Assembly (NCBI GenBank): GCA_934162665.1
Contig: CAKPJN010000004.1
Span: 1-64,000, forward strand
From: an uncultured Bacilli bacterium
GTDB lineage: Bacteria; Bacillota_I; Bacilli_A; RF39; UBA660
Reading direction: 5' to 3'
Length of the DNA stretch: 64,000 bases
Below, in pieces: positions 45,174 through 53,897 of this stretch. The number at the start of each line of letters is the position of its first letter. The first letter of the stretch is position 1. A program made the position numbers and the translations under genes. The notes under the pieces are model-generated. The model did not search any database, was not told the origin of the DNA, and saw only the letters and a program-made list of their open reading frames with translations.

Positions 45174-45963
45174 TCACATTTTTTCTTTTGTTAATTCTTT
45201 TATAGACTTTTCTTTGGTGTTGGCAAATTCTCCGGCATAGTACCACCTAGTTTTTCAATTGTATCTCTAACTGCTTTACCAACTTTAAAATGTGTATTAG
45301 TTGCAATTTTCTCATTTGGTTCTTCCTGTTTTTCTAATAAGGCTTCAGTTTGAGTAATCCTAAATATATTAGCTGCTAATTCAACACTTCCCATATTATC
45401 TAAATATCTTCTCTATACCTTAATTTTTTTCTCTTTGCTATATCATCTGCTGTTTCTCCATTATATAAGCCTTTATAACCTGCATTATGGAATTTATTCA
45501 AATTTTTAACACCTGATTTTACTGCCGTTCTATTTAAAGAATAATTACCTTTTTTAGTTAATTTTCTTTGATAAAATCTCTTTTCATCTTCAGAAAGCAT
45601 ATTATATTCTTTTTCAGTAATTTATTGTTTTCTAGTTTGAACTGCAAAATAAGTTTGTCCTAAGGCTACTGCTTTAAATTTTGGATTGGCATTTTGAACT
45701 ATTAGATAACATGCATAACGACTTAGTTTATAATCTATAATTGGTTTAGTAGTTTTACCTGCTATTACGATTTTGAAGTAAACTCCAAAATGGGAATTGA
45801 TATTATTATTACTTTGAGAACAGGCAACTTGAGCTTTTTCTATTATATTCGCAAATAGTCGCCATTCTTTATATTCTAGCATTTTTTGTAATTCTCTTGC
45901 TTCCCAATACTCATTACCATGTTCATCAATGTGTTTAATATCTTCAAAAGTATTTTTACTCAT
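45174..45963 (-). pseudogene. dinD: DinD-like DNA-damage-inducible protein, broken
   Basis: Matches E. coli DinD (about 274 residues) along its length: FEDIKHIDEHGNEYWEARELQ at the start, LSRYACYLIVQNANP and LGQTYFAVQTRKQ, then an in-frame TAA at 45622-45624, EDEKRFYQRK, NAGYKGLYNG, and after a missing base near 45400 MGSVELAANIFRITQTEA, LGGTMPENLPTP, with a last missing base in a short A-run (45208-45211) before the end at 45174. That is one nonsense codon and two one-base shifts. DinD inhibits RecA filament pairing in E. coli. An SOS-like palindrome lies upstream (46167-46180). Short reinitiation products are possible but a whole protein is not. Confidence 0.85.
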
Positions 45964-46155
45964 TAATTTTTTCTCCTTTTCTATTTCATATTACGATGTT
46001 TTCTTATTTTATTATTCAAATTTTGATACTTGATTTTTAGATATAATTCTATATTAGTATAATTTTTATCATTATAGTTACTTTTAATGTATGATGTACT
46101 ATAATTCTGTTTATTGTGATTTATATACAATACCTAATATTTTCTTGGTATTCAC

Positions 46156-46184
46156 ACCATATCATTCAAACTAATGTTTGTCAA
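46156..46184 (-). promoter_or_regulatory. Promoter with SOS-box-like palindrome upstream of dinD
   Basis: Minus strand: -35 TTGACA (46179-46184, perfect), 17-base spacer, -10 TATGGT (46156-46161). The palindrome CAAAC-ATTA-GTTTG at 46167-46180 overlaps the -35 and spacer and fits the Gram-positive LexA box type CxAAC-N4-GTTxG. A leader of about 190 bases separates it from the dinD start. The rest of the 45964-46155 stretch shows no frame or hairpin of note. Confidence 0.5.
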
Positions 46185-46220
46185 TACTTCTAATAAATTA
46201 AACTAAGTTTTTTATAAAGA

Positions 46221-46252
46221 AAAAAAACTGAAGCAAAATCTTGTATCAGTCG
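46221..46252 (-). terminator. Probable intrinsic terminator of cdsA-rseP
   Basis: Minus strand: ACTGATACAA (46243-46252 region) pairs with TTGCTTCAGT with two mismatched positions in the stem, then seven T. It follows the rseP stop by about 15 bases. Confidence 0.6.
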
Positions 46253-46261
46253 TTAATTTCT

Positions 46262-47314
46262 TTAAAATAATTTTAAAACATCATTAATGGTTATGTAAAT
46301 CATTAATAACATTAATAACATCAAACCAATTGTATGAATTATATTTTCTGTTTTTGGATCAACTGGTGAACCTTTTATTTTTTCTATAATTATAAATAGG
46401 ATATGTCCTCCATCAAAAGCTGGTAAAGGCAATAAGTTAATAAACCCTACATTTATACTTAAAAAGGCAATCAAATATAAAATACTAGATAATCCAGCTT
46501 TACTTTGCTCTCCTACTACTGAATAAATTCCTACTGGTCCACTTAATTGACTTATCTTTATTCCACCTGTAAATAAGTAACCTACTGTTACAAACATTTG
46601 CTTAAATATTGAAGCTGTCTTTTTATAAGTGTATTTAAAAGCATTTGTTAAACCATATGTTTTTTCTTGTCTTAGACCTATACCATATACATAAGTAGTA
46701 TTCTTTTCTTTTGTAACTTTTTTAGGTTTAACATTATAGTTCTTTATAGTTCCATCTTGCTTTTTTACTTGTATTTTTGTGTTTTTATCGTGATTAGCTA
46801 CAGTTAAGTATAATGATACATCATCCATTGTAGTTGTTTTATGATCATTTATTTTTAAAATAATATCATTTTTTTCAAGGCCCACTTTTTCAGCTGGGTA
46901 ATTTTTTTCTATTGATGATATTTTCGGGGTCATACTTGTTCCACCCCATATTAATGAGATAAAAAATATAATAATGATTGCGCTTAGAAAATTGTTTCCT
47001 GCGCCAAAAAACATAATTAAAAATCTCTGCCATGGTTTTTTATCTTGAAGACGTCTATTTTTTGGTACTTTTTTCATTTCATCTTCGTCTACTTCTTCTC
47101 CAGCTAATTGACAGAATCCTCCAATAGGAATAGCTCTAAGAGTATACTCTGTTTCTTTTCCTTTTTTACTTAATAGTTTAGGTCCCATACCTATTGCGAA
47201 TTCATAAACATAGACTCCATTTAATTTAGCAAATATAAAATGTCCAAATTCATGAATAAATACTATAACTCCTAAAATTAAAACAAATAATATGATATTT
47301 AATATTATTGACAT
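46262..47314 (-). CDS. rseP: RseP/RasP-type intramembrane site-2 protease
   Basis: A 350-residue M50 zinc metalloprotease in the membrane. HEFGH at residues 21-25 binds zinc with the aspartate in the C-terminal NLLPLPAFDGG (about 293-303). A single PDZ-like domain occupies about 130-205 (PAEKVGLEKNDIILKIN). It trims anti-sigma factors and signal-peptide remnants. It follows cdsA by ten bases, the common cdsA-rseP(-proS-polC) order of Firmicutes; dxr, often between them, is absent. Confidence 0.95.
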   Translation of the reverse strand: MSIILNIILFVLILGVIVFIHEFGHFIFAKLNGVYVYEFAIGMGPKLLSKKGKETEYTLRAIPIGGFCQLAGEEVDEDEMKKVPKNRRLQDKKPWQRFLIMFFGAGNNFLSAIIIIFFISLIWGGTSMTPKISSIEKNYPAEKVGLEKNDIILKINDHKTTTMDDVSLYLTVANHDKNTKIQVKKQDGTIKNYNVKPKKVTKEKNTTYVYGIGLRQEKTYGLTNAFKYTYKKTASIFKQMFVTVGYLFTGGIKISQLSGPVGIYSVVGEQSKAGLSSILYLIAFLSINVGFINLLPLPAFDGGHILFIIIEKIKGSPVDPKTENIIHTIGLMLLMLLMIYITINDVLKLF

Positions 47315-47324
47315 ATATTCCTCC

Positions 47325-48125
47325 TTAAATAATACCTAAAAATAAGATTGTCGCTAAAGCTACAAATATTAGGCTATCAAATCTGTCTAGGATACCTCCA
47401 TGACCTGGAATTAAATCAGAGAAATCTTTTTTTCCATAATATCTTTTAATTGATGAAAAAGCTAAATCTCCAAGTTGTCCTATAAAAGCTAAAAGCGTAG
47501 TTATTAATATTAAAATTACTAATGGTAAAGAATGATTAATTACAGTTGTATAGAAAGCTGTTGCGCTTATTACTCCCATTAATACTCCACCAAGTAATCC
47601 TTCTATTGTTTTTTTAGGTGAAATTAATGGACATAGTTTATGTCTTCCTATTAAACTACCGGTAATTAAGGCAAATGTATCAGTCATGATAGTTATTAAT
47701 AATAAATATATAATGTAATTTATATCATAATTTCTAGTAATTACTAATAGATTAAAGCTTAGGCCTATAAATAAAACTGAGCCTACTAAAAATAAAGCAT
47801 CATTCAAATTATATTTTTTATTATCATTTATAAATACCATTGGTGATAGGAAAGCAAAGATAATAAATGTCATTACTCTATAGTCTACGTTATATGTAAA
47901 GCTAATAGAATTAAAATTAGTCATACTAAAAAACATTACTAATAAATATGCAAATACTTTAATAATAAATGGAAACTTTTTTTTGCTTTCTCGTATATGG
48001 ATTAATTCATATAGACCCAATACAGATAGTAACGTCATAAAAACAGCAAAGTATTTACCTCCGACTAATAGCACTGGTATAAAAATGATTCCCATGATAA
48101 TTGCACTTAGAATTCTTTTTTTCAT
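47325..48125 (-). CDS. cdsA: Phosphatidate cytidylyltransferase
   Basis: A 266-residue integral membrane enzyme making CDP-diacylglycerol from CTP and phosphatidate, the branch point for phospholipids. About eight membrane segments, then the family signature around SPKKTIEGLLGG (about 173-184) and HGGILDRFDSLIF near the C-terminus. Start at the ATG at 48125 with GGAGG upstream; an in-frame TTG at 48137 overlaps that motif. The upstream neighbour often is uppS, which is not visible here, where the divergent kinase-like gene begins. Confidence 0.94.
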   Translation of the reverse strand: MKKRILSAIIMGIIFIPVLLVGGKYFAVFMTLLSVLGLYELIHIRESKKKFPFIIKVFAYLLVMFFSMTNFNSISFTYNVDYRVMTFIIFAFLSPMVFINDNKKYNLNDALFLVGSVLFIGLSFNLLVITRNYDINYIIYLLLITIMTDTFALITGSLIGRHKLCPLISPKKTIEGLLGGVLMGVISATAFYTTVINHSLPLVILILITTLLAFIGQLGDLAFSSIKRYYGKKDFSDLIPGHGGILDRFDSLIFVALATILFLGII

Positions 48126-48275
48126 ATATACCTCCAATTTTATCTATATTTAGTATAATACGAAAAACTAAATTCTACAAGAAAAATATATCCATATAAT
48201 ACTTTGTGTGGTATTATTTTTAAATTTACTTATTAAATTATACATGATACAATAACTATGTTTTGGAGGTATTAT

Positions 48276-49328
48276 ATGGAATTTGATTCTACTAAGATAA
48301 AAGATTTAGAGTATTTAAGTGGTGGAGCATTTGGATCAGTTTATCGATATCATGATGATGCTTTAAAGTTTTATCGTGAAACAGTTAAAACTCCATATGG
48401 AGACATTGTTAAAAATCCATGTTTAAAATTTCCCAAGAGAAAATTAGAGCGATTAATAAAGTTAAATAGTTCCATTCATAACACTCATCTTATTACTGAT
48501 TTTATTTATGAGGATAATATATTTAGTGGTGTTGTTTATCCATACCATAATGGAGATATTTTACCAAATATTTCTTTTACTCCTAATGCAAAAAAAGAAG
48601 TTTGTATGAAGCTTGTGAACAATGCAGAGGAATTAACTAATTATAATATTTATCCTCTTGATTATAAATTAAACAATATTATGTATACTGATAGTGAAAA
48701 AGTAGAGATCATTGATTTAGATGATACTTTTACTCATGTTAGATATGGTTTTTCTCCTATTTTATTAATAAATAGTATTAACTCGTTAAAAAGAACAATC
48801 TCTTATTTTCTAGATAAAAAATATTTTCATTCTAATCAACAATTTGATAGATATCTGATAAGGAATCATTTTGATAAAAAATTATATCAGCATCCACTCT
48901 CTTATAATTATTTGAAAGAATATATTGAATCTTATAATAGTAAATTTTATTTCATTTTTATTAACAGTGATGATATTTCTCTATTTGACTACAGCATTTT
49001 TAATACTTTAGCAACAACATATAATATTAAACTTATCCTTAATTTCTGCAATAATGAAACTTCTTCTATGATTTCAGAAAAGTTAGTGGATTGCAATAAA
49101 AGAGGCTTACCTATTTTTGATTTTATTTTGAACAATAATGAAAATGATATAGAAAATAATATTATTACATTTTTAGATAATTATAAAACAACTAAATTTT
49201 TTTATTTTGATTCTTCTCATTATTTTCCTGTCTTTGACAAAAATCAATTATTAAATTCTCCATATAGTGATATATTTGATAATGGCAATTTAGATGAGGT
49301 TAAAAAACAGCTAATAAAAAAGAAATAA
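48276..49328 (+). CDS. Protein-kinase-like protein
   Basis: A 350-residue protein. The N-terminal half has kinase-like landmarks: a Gly-rich loop LSGGAFGSVYRY (about 14-25), a strand with a lysine (DALKFY, K30), a catalytic-loop-like PLDYKLNNIMYTD (about 128-140; D and N positions) and DLDD (about 147-150) in place of DFG. The rest has no recognised domain. A cytosolic small-molecule kinase of the aminoglycoside/choline type or a degenerate Ser/Thr kinase are both possible. Start at 48276 with GGAGG six bases upstream. It is divergent from cdsA and convergent with rpsP-khpA. Confidence 0.65.
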   Translation: MEFDSTKIKDLEYLSGGAFGSVYRYHDDALKFYRETVKTPYGDIVKNPCLKFPKRKLERLIKLNSSIHNTHLITDFIYEDNIFSGVVYPYHNGDILPNISFTPNAKKEVCMKLVNNAEELTNYNIYPLDYKLNNIMYTDSEKVEIIDLDDTFTHVRYGFSPILLINSINSLKRTISYFLDKKYFHSNQQFDRYLIRNHFDKKLYQHPLSYNYLKEYIESYNSKFYFIFINSDDISLFDYSIFNTLATTYNIKLILNFCNNETSSMISEKLVDCNKRGLPIFDFILNNNENDIENNIITFLDNYKTTKFFYFDSSHYFPVFDKNQLLNSPYSDIFDNGNLDEVKKQLIKKK

Positions 49329-49360
49329 TATAGTAATAAGTTGCAATAGAAAAGTAAACA

Positions 49361-49398
49361 AAAAAAAAGACAAATAGTGAAATATCTGCCTATTTGTC
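49361..49398 (-). terminator. Intrinsic terminator of rpsP-khpA
   Basis: Minus strand: GACAAATAG (49390-49398) pairs with CTATTTGTC (49369-49377), then eight T. In the usual order rimM and trmD would follow khpA; here the transcript ends. Confidence 0.9.
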
Positions 49399-49424
49399 AA
49401 CAGTCTAAAGCAACACTCTATTGC

Positions 49425-49673
49425 TTAAAATTTGTCAATGTCAATTTTTACATATTTGTTTTCTTTTAATGAACTACTAGCTTGAACTAAAGTTCTGATA
49501 GCATTGGCAGTTCTTCCTGATTTTCCGATTACTCGTCCTATATCATCTTCTTTAACAATTACTTGTATTAATATGACATTATCTTCTTCTGTTGGGAATT
49601 CTTTAACGCTTACTGCATCCTCATCTTCTACTAAAGATTTAACGATGGATTCGGTTAGTTTTACTAAATCCAT
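49425..49673 (-). CDS. khpA: KH-domain RNA-binding protein KhpA
   Basis: An 82-residue protein consisting of one KH domain with the GxxG loop in VIGKSGRTANAIRTLVQ (about 46-62). KhpA (YlqC) forms a complex with KhpB and binds small and messenger RNAs, affecting cell elongation and division. Start at the ATG at 49673 with AAGGGTG upstream; longer frames begin inside rpsP. One-base gap from rpsP, the usual pairing. Confidence 0.93.
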   Translation of the reverse strand: MDLVKLTESIVKSLVEDEDAVSVKEFPTEEDNVILIQVIVKEDDIGRVIGKSGRTANAIRTLVQASSSLKENKYVKIDIDKF

Positions 49674-49674
49674 A

Positions 49675-49950
49675 TTATTCACCCTTCTTTGCTTTTTTAT
49701 CTGCAAACTTCTTCATGATACCAGCTTCGCTTAATAAATTTCTTACAGTATCAGTTGGAATTGCTCCATTATTTAACCATTTAAGAGCTTTTTCTTCATC
49801 AATTCTTACTTTCTTTTCTCCAACTGGTGCATATGTACCAACAAGTTCAAGATATTCTCCATCTCTTTTTCTTCTAGAATCAGTAGCAATGATTCTATAA
49901 GTTGGATGTTTTTTTGCTCCCATTCTTGTTAATCTTAATTTAACAGCCAT
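49675..49950 (-). CDS. rpsP: 30S ribosomal protein S16
   Basis: A 91-residue S16: [20 protein letters not shown] at the start, then [17 protein letters not shown] and [20 protein letters not shown]. Length and motifs are complete. Shine-Dalgarno GGAGGGAC precedes the ATG. It is followed by khpA in an operon that lacks rimM, trmD and rplS at this place. Confidence 0.98.
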   Translation of the reverse strand: MAVKLRLTRMGAKKHPTYRIIATDSRRKRDGEYLELVGTYAPVGEKKVRIDEEKALKWLNNGAIPTDTVRNLLSEAGIMKKFADKKAKKGE

Positions 49951-50029
49951 TTTTGTCCCTCCATTTCTTTAGTCATTGCTATTATTATAGTATATATGTG
50001 TATTTATGTCAACATTTTTTTGATAACAG

Positions 50030-50569
50030 TTAGACAATATCTTGTTCTCTTATAAATTGTTCATCAACTTCATTTTCAATTTGTTCATCTAAATTACTTT
50101 CTTCTTCTACAATTTCATCCCATGGTTCTTCTTCTTCATTTGCTTCTATTTTTACTTTTATGTCACCAACTAATTCTATACCTAATTCTTTTTCAATAAT
50201 ATAATTAATTTTATTATCATCTATATCTATTTTTGTACAACTAGGTTGTTTTAGGCTTCTTACTATTATTTGTTCATTATCTTCTTCTTCATCTCTTTTC
50301 TTTACATTTACTGTTTCTTGATATGTATTAGTTTCTTTAATTACTGCAGTTTTTGTATCATTATCATATGAGTACCAAATATTTACATCATAACTACCTG
50401 TTATTGTTATTTGATCGTTGTTTCTAACTCCATTAAAATTATGGTTAATTACCCAACATCCTAATATTGTTGATGGTTTATTTTCAACTGTAACACTATT
50501 AGTTGATGTAAATGTTTTCTTTCCTTTGCCTATTACAGCTTTTGTGACAATTTCTCGATAATTTGGCAT
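50030..50569 (-). CDS. cotE: Spore outer-coat morphogenetic protein CotE
   Basis: A 179-residue protein matching B. subtilis CotE (181 residues): YREIVTKAVIGKGKKTF (about 4-20), STILGCWVINHNF (about 33-45), GSYDVNIWYSYDNDTKTAV (about 58-76), and an acidic C-terminal tail ending FIREQDIV. In Bacillus CotE assembles around the forespore in the mother cell and is required for the outer coat. AGGAGGGG precedes the ATG. The gene stands alone with a possible sigma-E promoter and marks this as a spore former of the Bacilli type. Confidence 0.92.
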   Translation of the reverse strand: MPNYREIVTKAVIGKGKKTFTSTNSVTVENKPSTILGCWVINHNFNGVRNNDQITITGSYDVNIWYSYDNDTKTAVIKETNTYQETVNVKKRDEEEDNEQIIVRSLKQPSCTKIDIDDNKINYIIEKELGIELVGDIKVKIEANEEEEPWDEIVEEESNLDEQIENEVDEQFIREQDIV

Positions 50570-50588
50570 ACTACCCCTCCTCTAATCT

Positions 50589-50617
50589 AATTTATGCGAT
50601 TGAATTTGAAACTATAC
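50589..50617 (-). promoter_or_regulatory. Possible mother-cell (sigma-E type) promoter of cotE
   Basis: Minus strand: GTATAGT (50611-50617) as -35, 14 bases, CATAAATT (50589-50596) as -10; sigma-E prefers an ATA-containing -35 and CATACAAT. The fit is six of eight at -10. In B. subtilis cotE is read by sigma-E and sigma-K. No sigma-A promoter of better quality is seen. Confidence 0.35.
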
Positions 50618-50721
50618 AAATATTTTAAATAAAGTATTTCCTTTTGTACACTTTGATTTTACAATTAGTAATTTTCAAATTACAAAAATTATGTTATGTT
50701 ATAAATGAGGAAGTGATTATT

Positions 50722-51309
50722 TTGAAGAACATTATTATTGCTGGTATTCCTAGAGCTGGAAAAACAACCTTAGCTAAGAGACTTTTTAAAAACCTTACTA
50801 ATTACAATTTAATAGAAGAAGATATTTTAAATTCTGCTTTAATGGATGTATATAAATATCATATCGCCAAACCCGATGAAAATGGTATTATGAACATTAA
50901 TTTATGGGAAACAAACCAGTTATGTGATGCCTTATTAAAAAGATATGTTAGTTATTTAAATAATTGTGAAAAGGATATTGGTGTTATTTTAGATACATAC
51001 TCATTAAAAATGGAGGAATTAAAAAAATTCTCTGACAAAGGGGATATTGTTGTTGTATTGGGTATTTCTTCAATTACTGCAGAAGAATTTTTTAAAAACA
51101 TAAGAAAATATGATAATTGCGAAGAACGTACATTTTATCAAAATGATTTTATGTTAATGAATGAAATAGAATGTTATATACAGGATAGCTGTAAGTACAA
51201 GAAGCAATGTGATGAACTTGGTTTAGTTTATATTGATACTTCTACTGAAAGAGATAAAAGACTTGATGAAGCTTATCAAATAATATTGAAAAAAATAAAT
51301 AATGGATGA
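50722..51309 (+). CDS. P-loop (adenylate-kinase-like) NTPase
   Basis: A 195-residue cytosolic protein with Walker A GIPRAGKTTLAK (about 7-18) and an NMP-kinase-like layout. I start it at the TTG at 50722, behind GAGGAAGTGAT; a longer frame back to 50644 has no Shine-Dalgarno and no continuing similarity. No DEAD or lid motif identifies the substrate; toxin-like zeta kinases and nucleoside kinases share this fold. A terminator overlaps its stop. Confidence 0.7.
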   Translation: MKNIIIAGIPRAGKTTLAKRLFKNLTNYNLIEEDILNSALMDVYKYHIAKPDENGIMNINLWETNQLCDALLKRYVSYLNNCEKDIGVILDTYSLKMEELKKFSDKGDIVVVLGISSITAEEFFKNIRKYDNCEERTFYQNDFMLMNEIECYIQDSCKYKKQCDELGLVYIDTSTERDKRLDEAYQIILKKINNG

Positions 51310-51328
51310 TTTTATCCATTATTTTATT
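51298..51328 (+). terminator. Intrinsic terminator overlapping the P-loop gene stop
   Basis: AATAATGGAT (51298-51307) pairs with ATCCATTATT (51314-51323), then TTATTT. The stem contains the stop codon of the gene ending at 51309. Confidence 0.8.
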
Positions 51329-51336
51329 TAATGTGT

Positions 51337-52394
51337 CTATTCATTAGTTTGTATAATATAAGGGCTATCAATAGTTCCTGAACCAGATGCTAATATATCT
51401 TTATTCAAATAAATTATTGGTCGAATTCCTAGTGTAGTTGCAACATTAGTCTTAGTTATTGTACCTGTAGCATTTACACGCCATACATAAGCTATAGAAT
51501 TATAAAATTCTGATGGAGAAAGTGACCAATAATGATTTCCATTATTTAAATAAAAGTTAGAAGCTGTATCGTATTTTCCACCTGCCATAACTAATTCATC
51601 ATATGTAATTAATCCTACTTTTTCATTTATTATGCCTTTTCCATTACCATCATTTGTACATAATAAACTAGGTGTATAATTTGTATATAATTCTGTTACT
51701 GCGCTACCAAATGTATATGAATTAGAATGGCTTGTTTTTGCTTGTTCACAATACTGACTTGTTACTACTTCATTTTCATAATTTGTTAAATTATTTACTG
51801 AGTACCAATCATTCAACTCTTTTTGAGCTGTACTATTGGTATAATACATATATGTATAAGAATTGCGGATTGTATTAAACGATATTAGCTTATTACTATT
51901 TATTCCATTTTGCATTATTAGTCTAATTGTGCCATCACCATTAATTCTCATAATTCGCCATGTCTTACTTGCAAAAGTCACATAATTATCTTCTGTCGCA
52001 TACATTCCTTCATTTGTAGTAGGAACAGTATTAAAGTCAGGTGTACCTTTTTCTAATATGGCATCTTTTCCACCATTTTTCTCTAGTATCTTATCAGCTA
52101 ATTTAAATGTTTCTGGAGTAGGTTCATTTTCCATTTTCTGACTTGATTCTATCCTAAGATTTCCACGGAATGTTGTTCCCATAACTCCATTATCTGCATC
52201 TTGATTTATCCATAATCTTAATGTGTAAGTATGTGTAGTATCTACATCTATTGTTCCACTATTTTTAAGATGTTTGTTTTAGTTCCTTTTAAAGTTAATG
52301 CCCACCATGCATAAGTTATTCCAATTGCTAGTATTAAAAGAAAAACAAAAAATACTATTAAATTATTAGTTATTAAATTTTTTAATTTTTTCAT
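51337..52394 (-). pseudogene. TasA-like anchored surface protein, frameshifted and shortened
   Basis: Begins at 52394 with a lysine-rich start and membrane anchor (IVFFVFLLILAIGITYAWW) and the TasA-like LTLKGTKTNIL, then jumps within LK-NSGTI to the end of the camelysin domain (TYTLRLWINQDADNGVMGTTF). The middle of about 100 residues is missing. The join is also out of frame: one more A at the T5 run 52262-52266 restores it. The second part is a module with TWRIMRINGDGTIRLIMQ, HYWSLSPSEFYNSIAYVWRVN, RPIIYLN and GSGTIDSPYI, akin to the protein at 19888. As read, the outer part (from 52182) has no signal. Confidence 0.75.
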
Positions 52395-52492
52395 TATATC
52401 AGTTCATTTATTCTATATAATATTATTATAAATATAAATGAGTTTTTTTCAATAAGTAAAGAACTTGTTTTGGGCAATAGTTAATTTTTTAT

Positions 52493-52525
52493 ATAAAAAG
52501 ATTAGAATATTTTCAATTCTAATCT
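52493..52525 (-). terminator. Intrinsic terminator of spoVACDE
   Basis: Minus strand: AGATTAGAAT (52515-52524) pairs with ATTCTAATCT (52499-52508), then TTTTTATATA. It lies about 20 bases after the spoVAE stop. Confidence 0.85.
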
Positions 52526-52546
52526 CTTTTTATTAACTTATTGATA

Positions 52547-52897
52547 TTAATCCCTTGGTTTAAATATCAGAGTAAATATAAATGAAAATATAATTGCGGC
52601 AGTTATACCTGTTGCGGTTAAGTCAAACATTCCCATTAATATTCCTACGATTCCAAAACCATTTGCTTTGGCTAGAGCTCCATGAATTAGCGAATGTCCA
52701 AAACTAGTAATTGGAACTAATGCTCCTCCACCTACATATTTTATAATTTGATCATATAAACTAAATGAATCTAGAAAAGCACCTAATATAACTAACATAC
52801 TTGTTATATGCCCTGGAGTTAGTTTAGTATTATCTAAAATAATCTGAGAAATCATGCAAATTATTCCACAGAATAAAAATGAATTTATAAGTAACAT
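52547..52897 (-). CDS. spoVAE: Stage V sporulation protein AE
   Basis: A 116-residue, four-helix membrane protein (SpoVAEb type) with KLTPGHITSMLVILGAF and GGALVPITSFGHSLIHGAL. With SpoVAC and SpoVAD it moves dipicolinic acid/Ca into the developing spore and out on germination. The ATG shares one base with the spoVAD stop (TAATG). Sequence matches the SpoVAC paralogue at HGAL/HSM positions, as in B. subtilis. Confidence 0.93.
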   Translation of the reverse strand: MLLINSFLFCGIICMISQIILDNTKLTPGHITSMLVILGAFLDSFSLYDQIIKYVGGGALVPITSFGHSLIHGALAKANGFGIVGILMGMFDLTATGITAAIIFSFIFTLIFKPRD

Positions 52898-53892
52898 TAT
52901 ACTACCTCCAAACTAATTGCATTAGCAATTGATAATATGTTTTCTTTCTGAAAAATCATTGTTGGTGAAAATAATGCTCCGGTTGCGACTAGTAGTACTC
53001 TTTTTAAATTTTTCTTCTTTAATTCATCATAAATATAAGAATAATTTACTAAAGCACTACATACAGGTCCACTTCCTCCTGCTTTTGCTTCTTCTTGTGT
53101 ATTTAAATTATAAAGCATAACTCCGCAGTCATTATAATTTTTTGATAAGTCTAATTTATATTCTTTCATCATGTAGTCTTTTAATATTTCTTTACCATAT
53201 ACTCCTAAATCTCCTGTTAAAATTAGATCGTAATAGTCAGGTTTTCTTTTTAAATCATCTAAATGTTTCTTGATAGTATAAATAGCGGCTGGAGCCATTA
53301 CCTTTCCCATATCATTAGGATCGTTTTGTTCATAATCTATTATTTTACCTATAGTCGATGATTCTACTTTTATATTTGTTTTTTCTTTTGTTAAAAGAAT
53401 AGACGCTCCTCCTGTTGCGGTGAAAGTTGCGCTGTCTGGTTTTGGTGCACCATATTCTGTTGGATTTCTAAATTGTTTTTCACTACTCATGTTATGTGAA
53501 GATACTGTAACTATAGCGTTATTTACCTTTTTGCTATCAATTAGACTACTTGCGATAATCATTCCTTCTACACTGGTACTACAAGCACCGTAAATACCTA
53601 AAAAACTATTTCCATATCCGTATGTTCCATAAGTGGTTGCGGTAATTTGATTTAGTAGGTCTCCGCCTACAACTAAATCAATGTTATTTTTTTTCATACC
53701 TGATTTTTTTAATACCAAATCTAAACTATCTTTTACTAATTTAATTTCTGCTTTTTCAAATGATTTTTCACCAAAATACAAATCATCTTGATAACTTTTA
53801 TCAAAATATTTTTTTAATGGTCCATTTTTTTCATATGGTCCTACAACTGTTGAAGTTTCTTTTACATATACATTGTTATATTTAAATGTCAT
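52897..53892 (-). CDS. spoVAD: Stage V sporulation protein AD
   Basis: A 331-residue soluble thiolase-fold protein that binds DPA on the spore inner membrane. ETSTVVGPYEKNGPL at the start, GIYGACSTSVEGMIIASSL (about 98-116) with the family cysteine, HNMSSEKQFRNPTEYGAPKP and GGSGPVCSALVNY are diagnostic. Gap of five bases from spoVAC; it overlaps spoVAE by one. Length is normal. Confidence 0.96.
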   Translation of the reverse strand: MTFKYNNVYVKETSTVVGPYEKNGPLKKYFDKSYQDDLYFGEKSFEKAEIKLVKDSLDLVLKKSGMKKNNIDLVVGGDLLNQITATTYGTYGYGNSFLGIYGACSTSVEGMIIASSLIDSKKVNNAIVTVSSHNMSSEKQFRNPTEYGAPKPDSATFTATGGASILLTKEKTNIKVESSTIGKIIDYEQNDPNDMGKVMAPAAIYTIKKHLDDLKRKPDYYDLILTGDLGVYGKEILKDYMMKEYKLDLSKNYNDCGVMLYNLNTQEEAKAGGSGPVCSALVNYSYIYDELKKKNLKRVLLVATGALFSPTMIFQKENILSIANAISLEVV

Positions 53893-53897
53893 AATTA

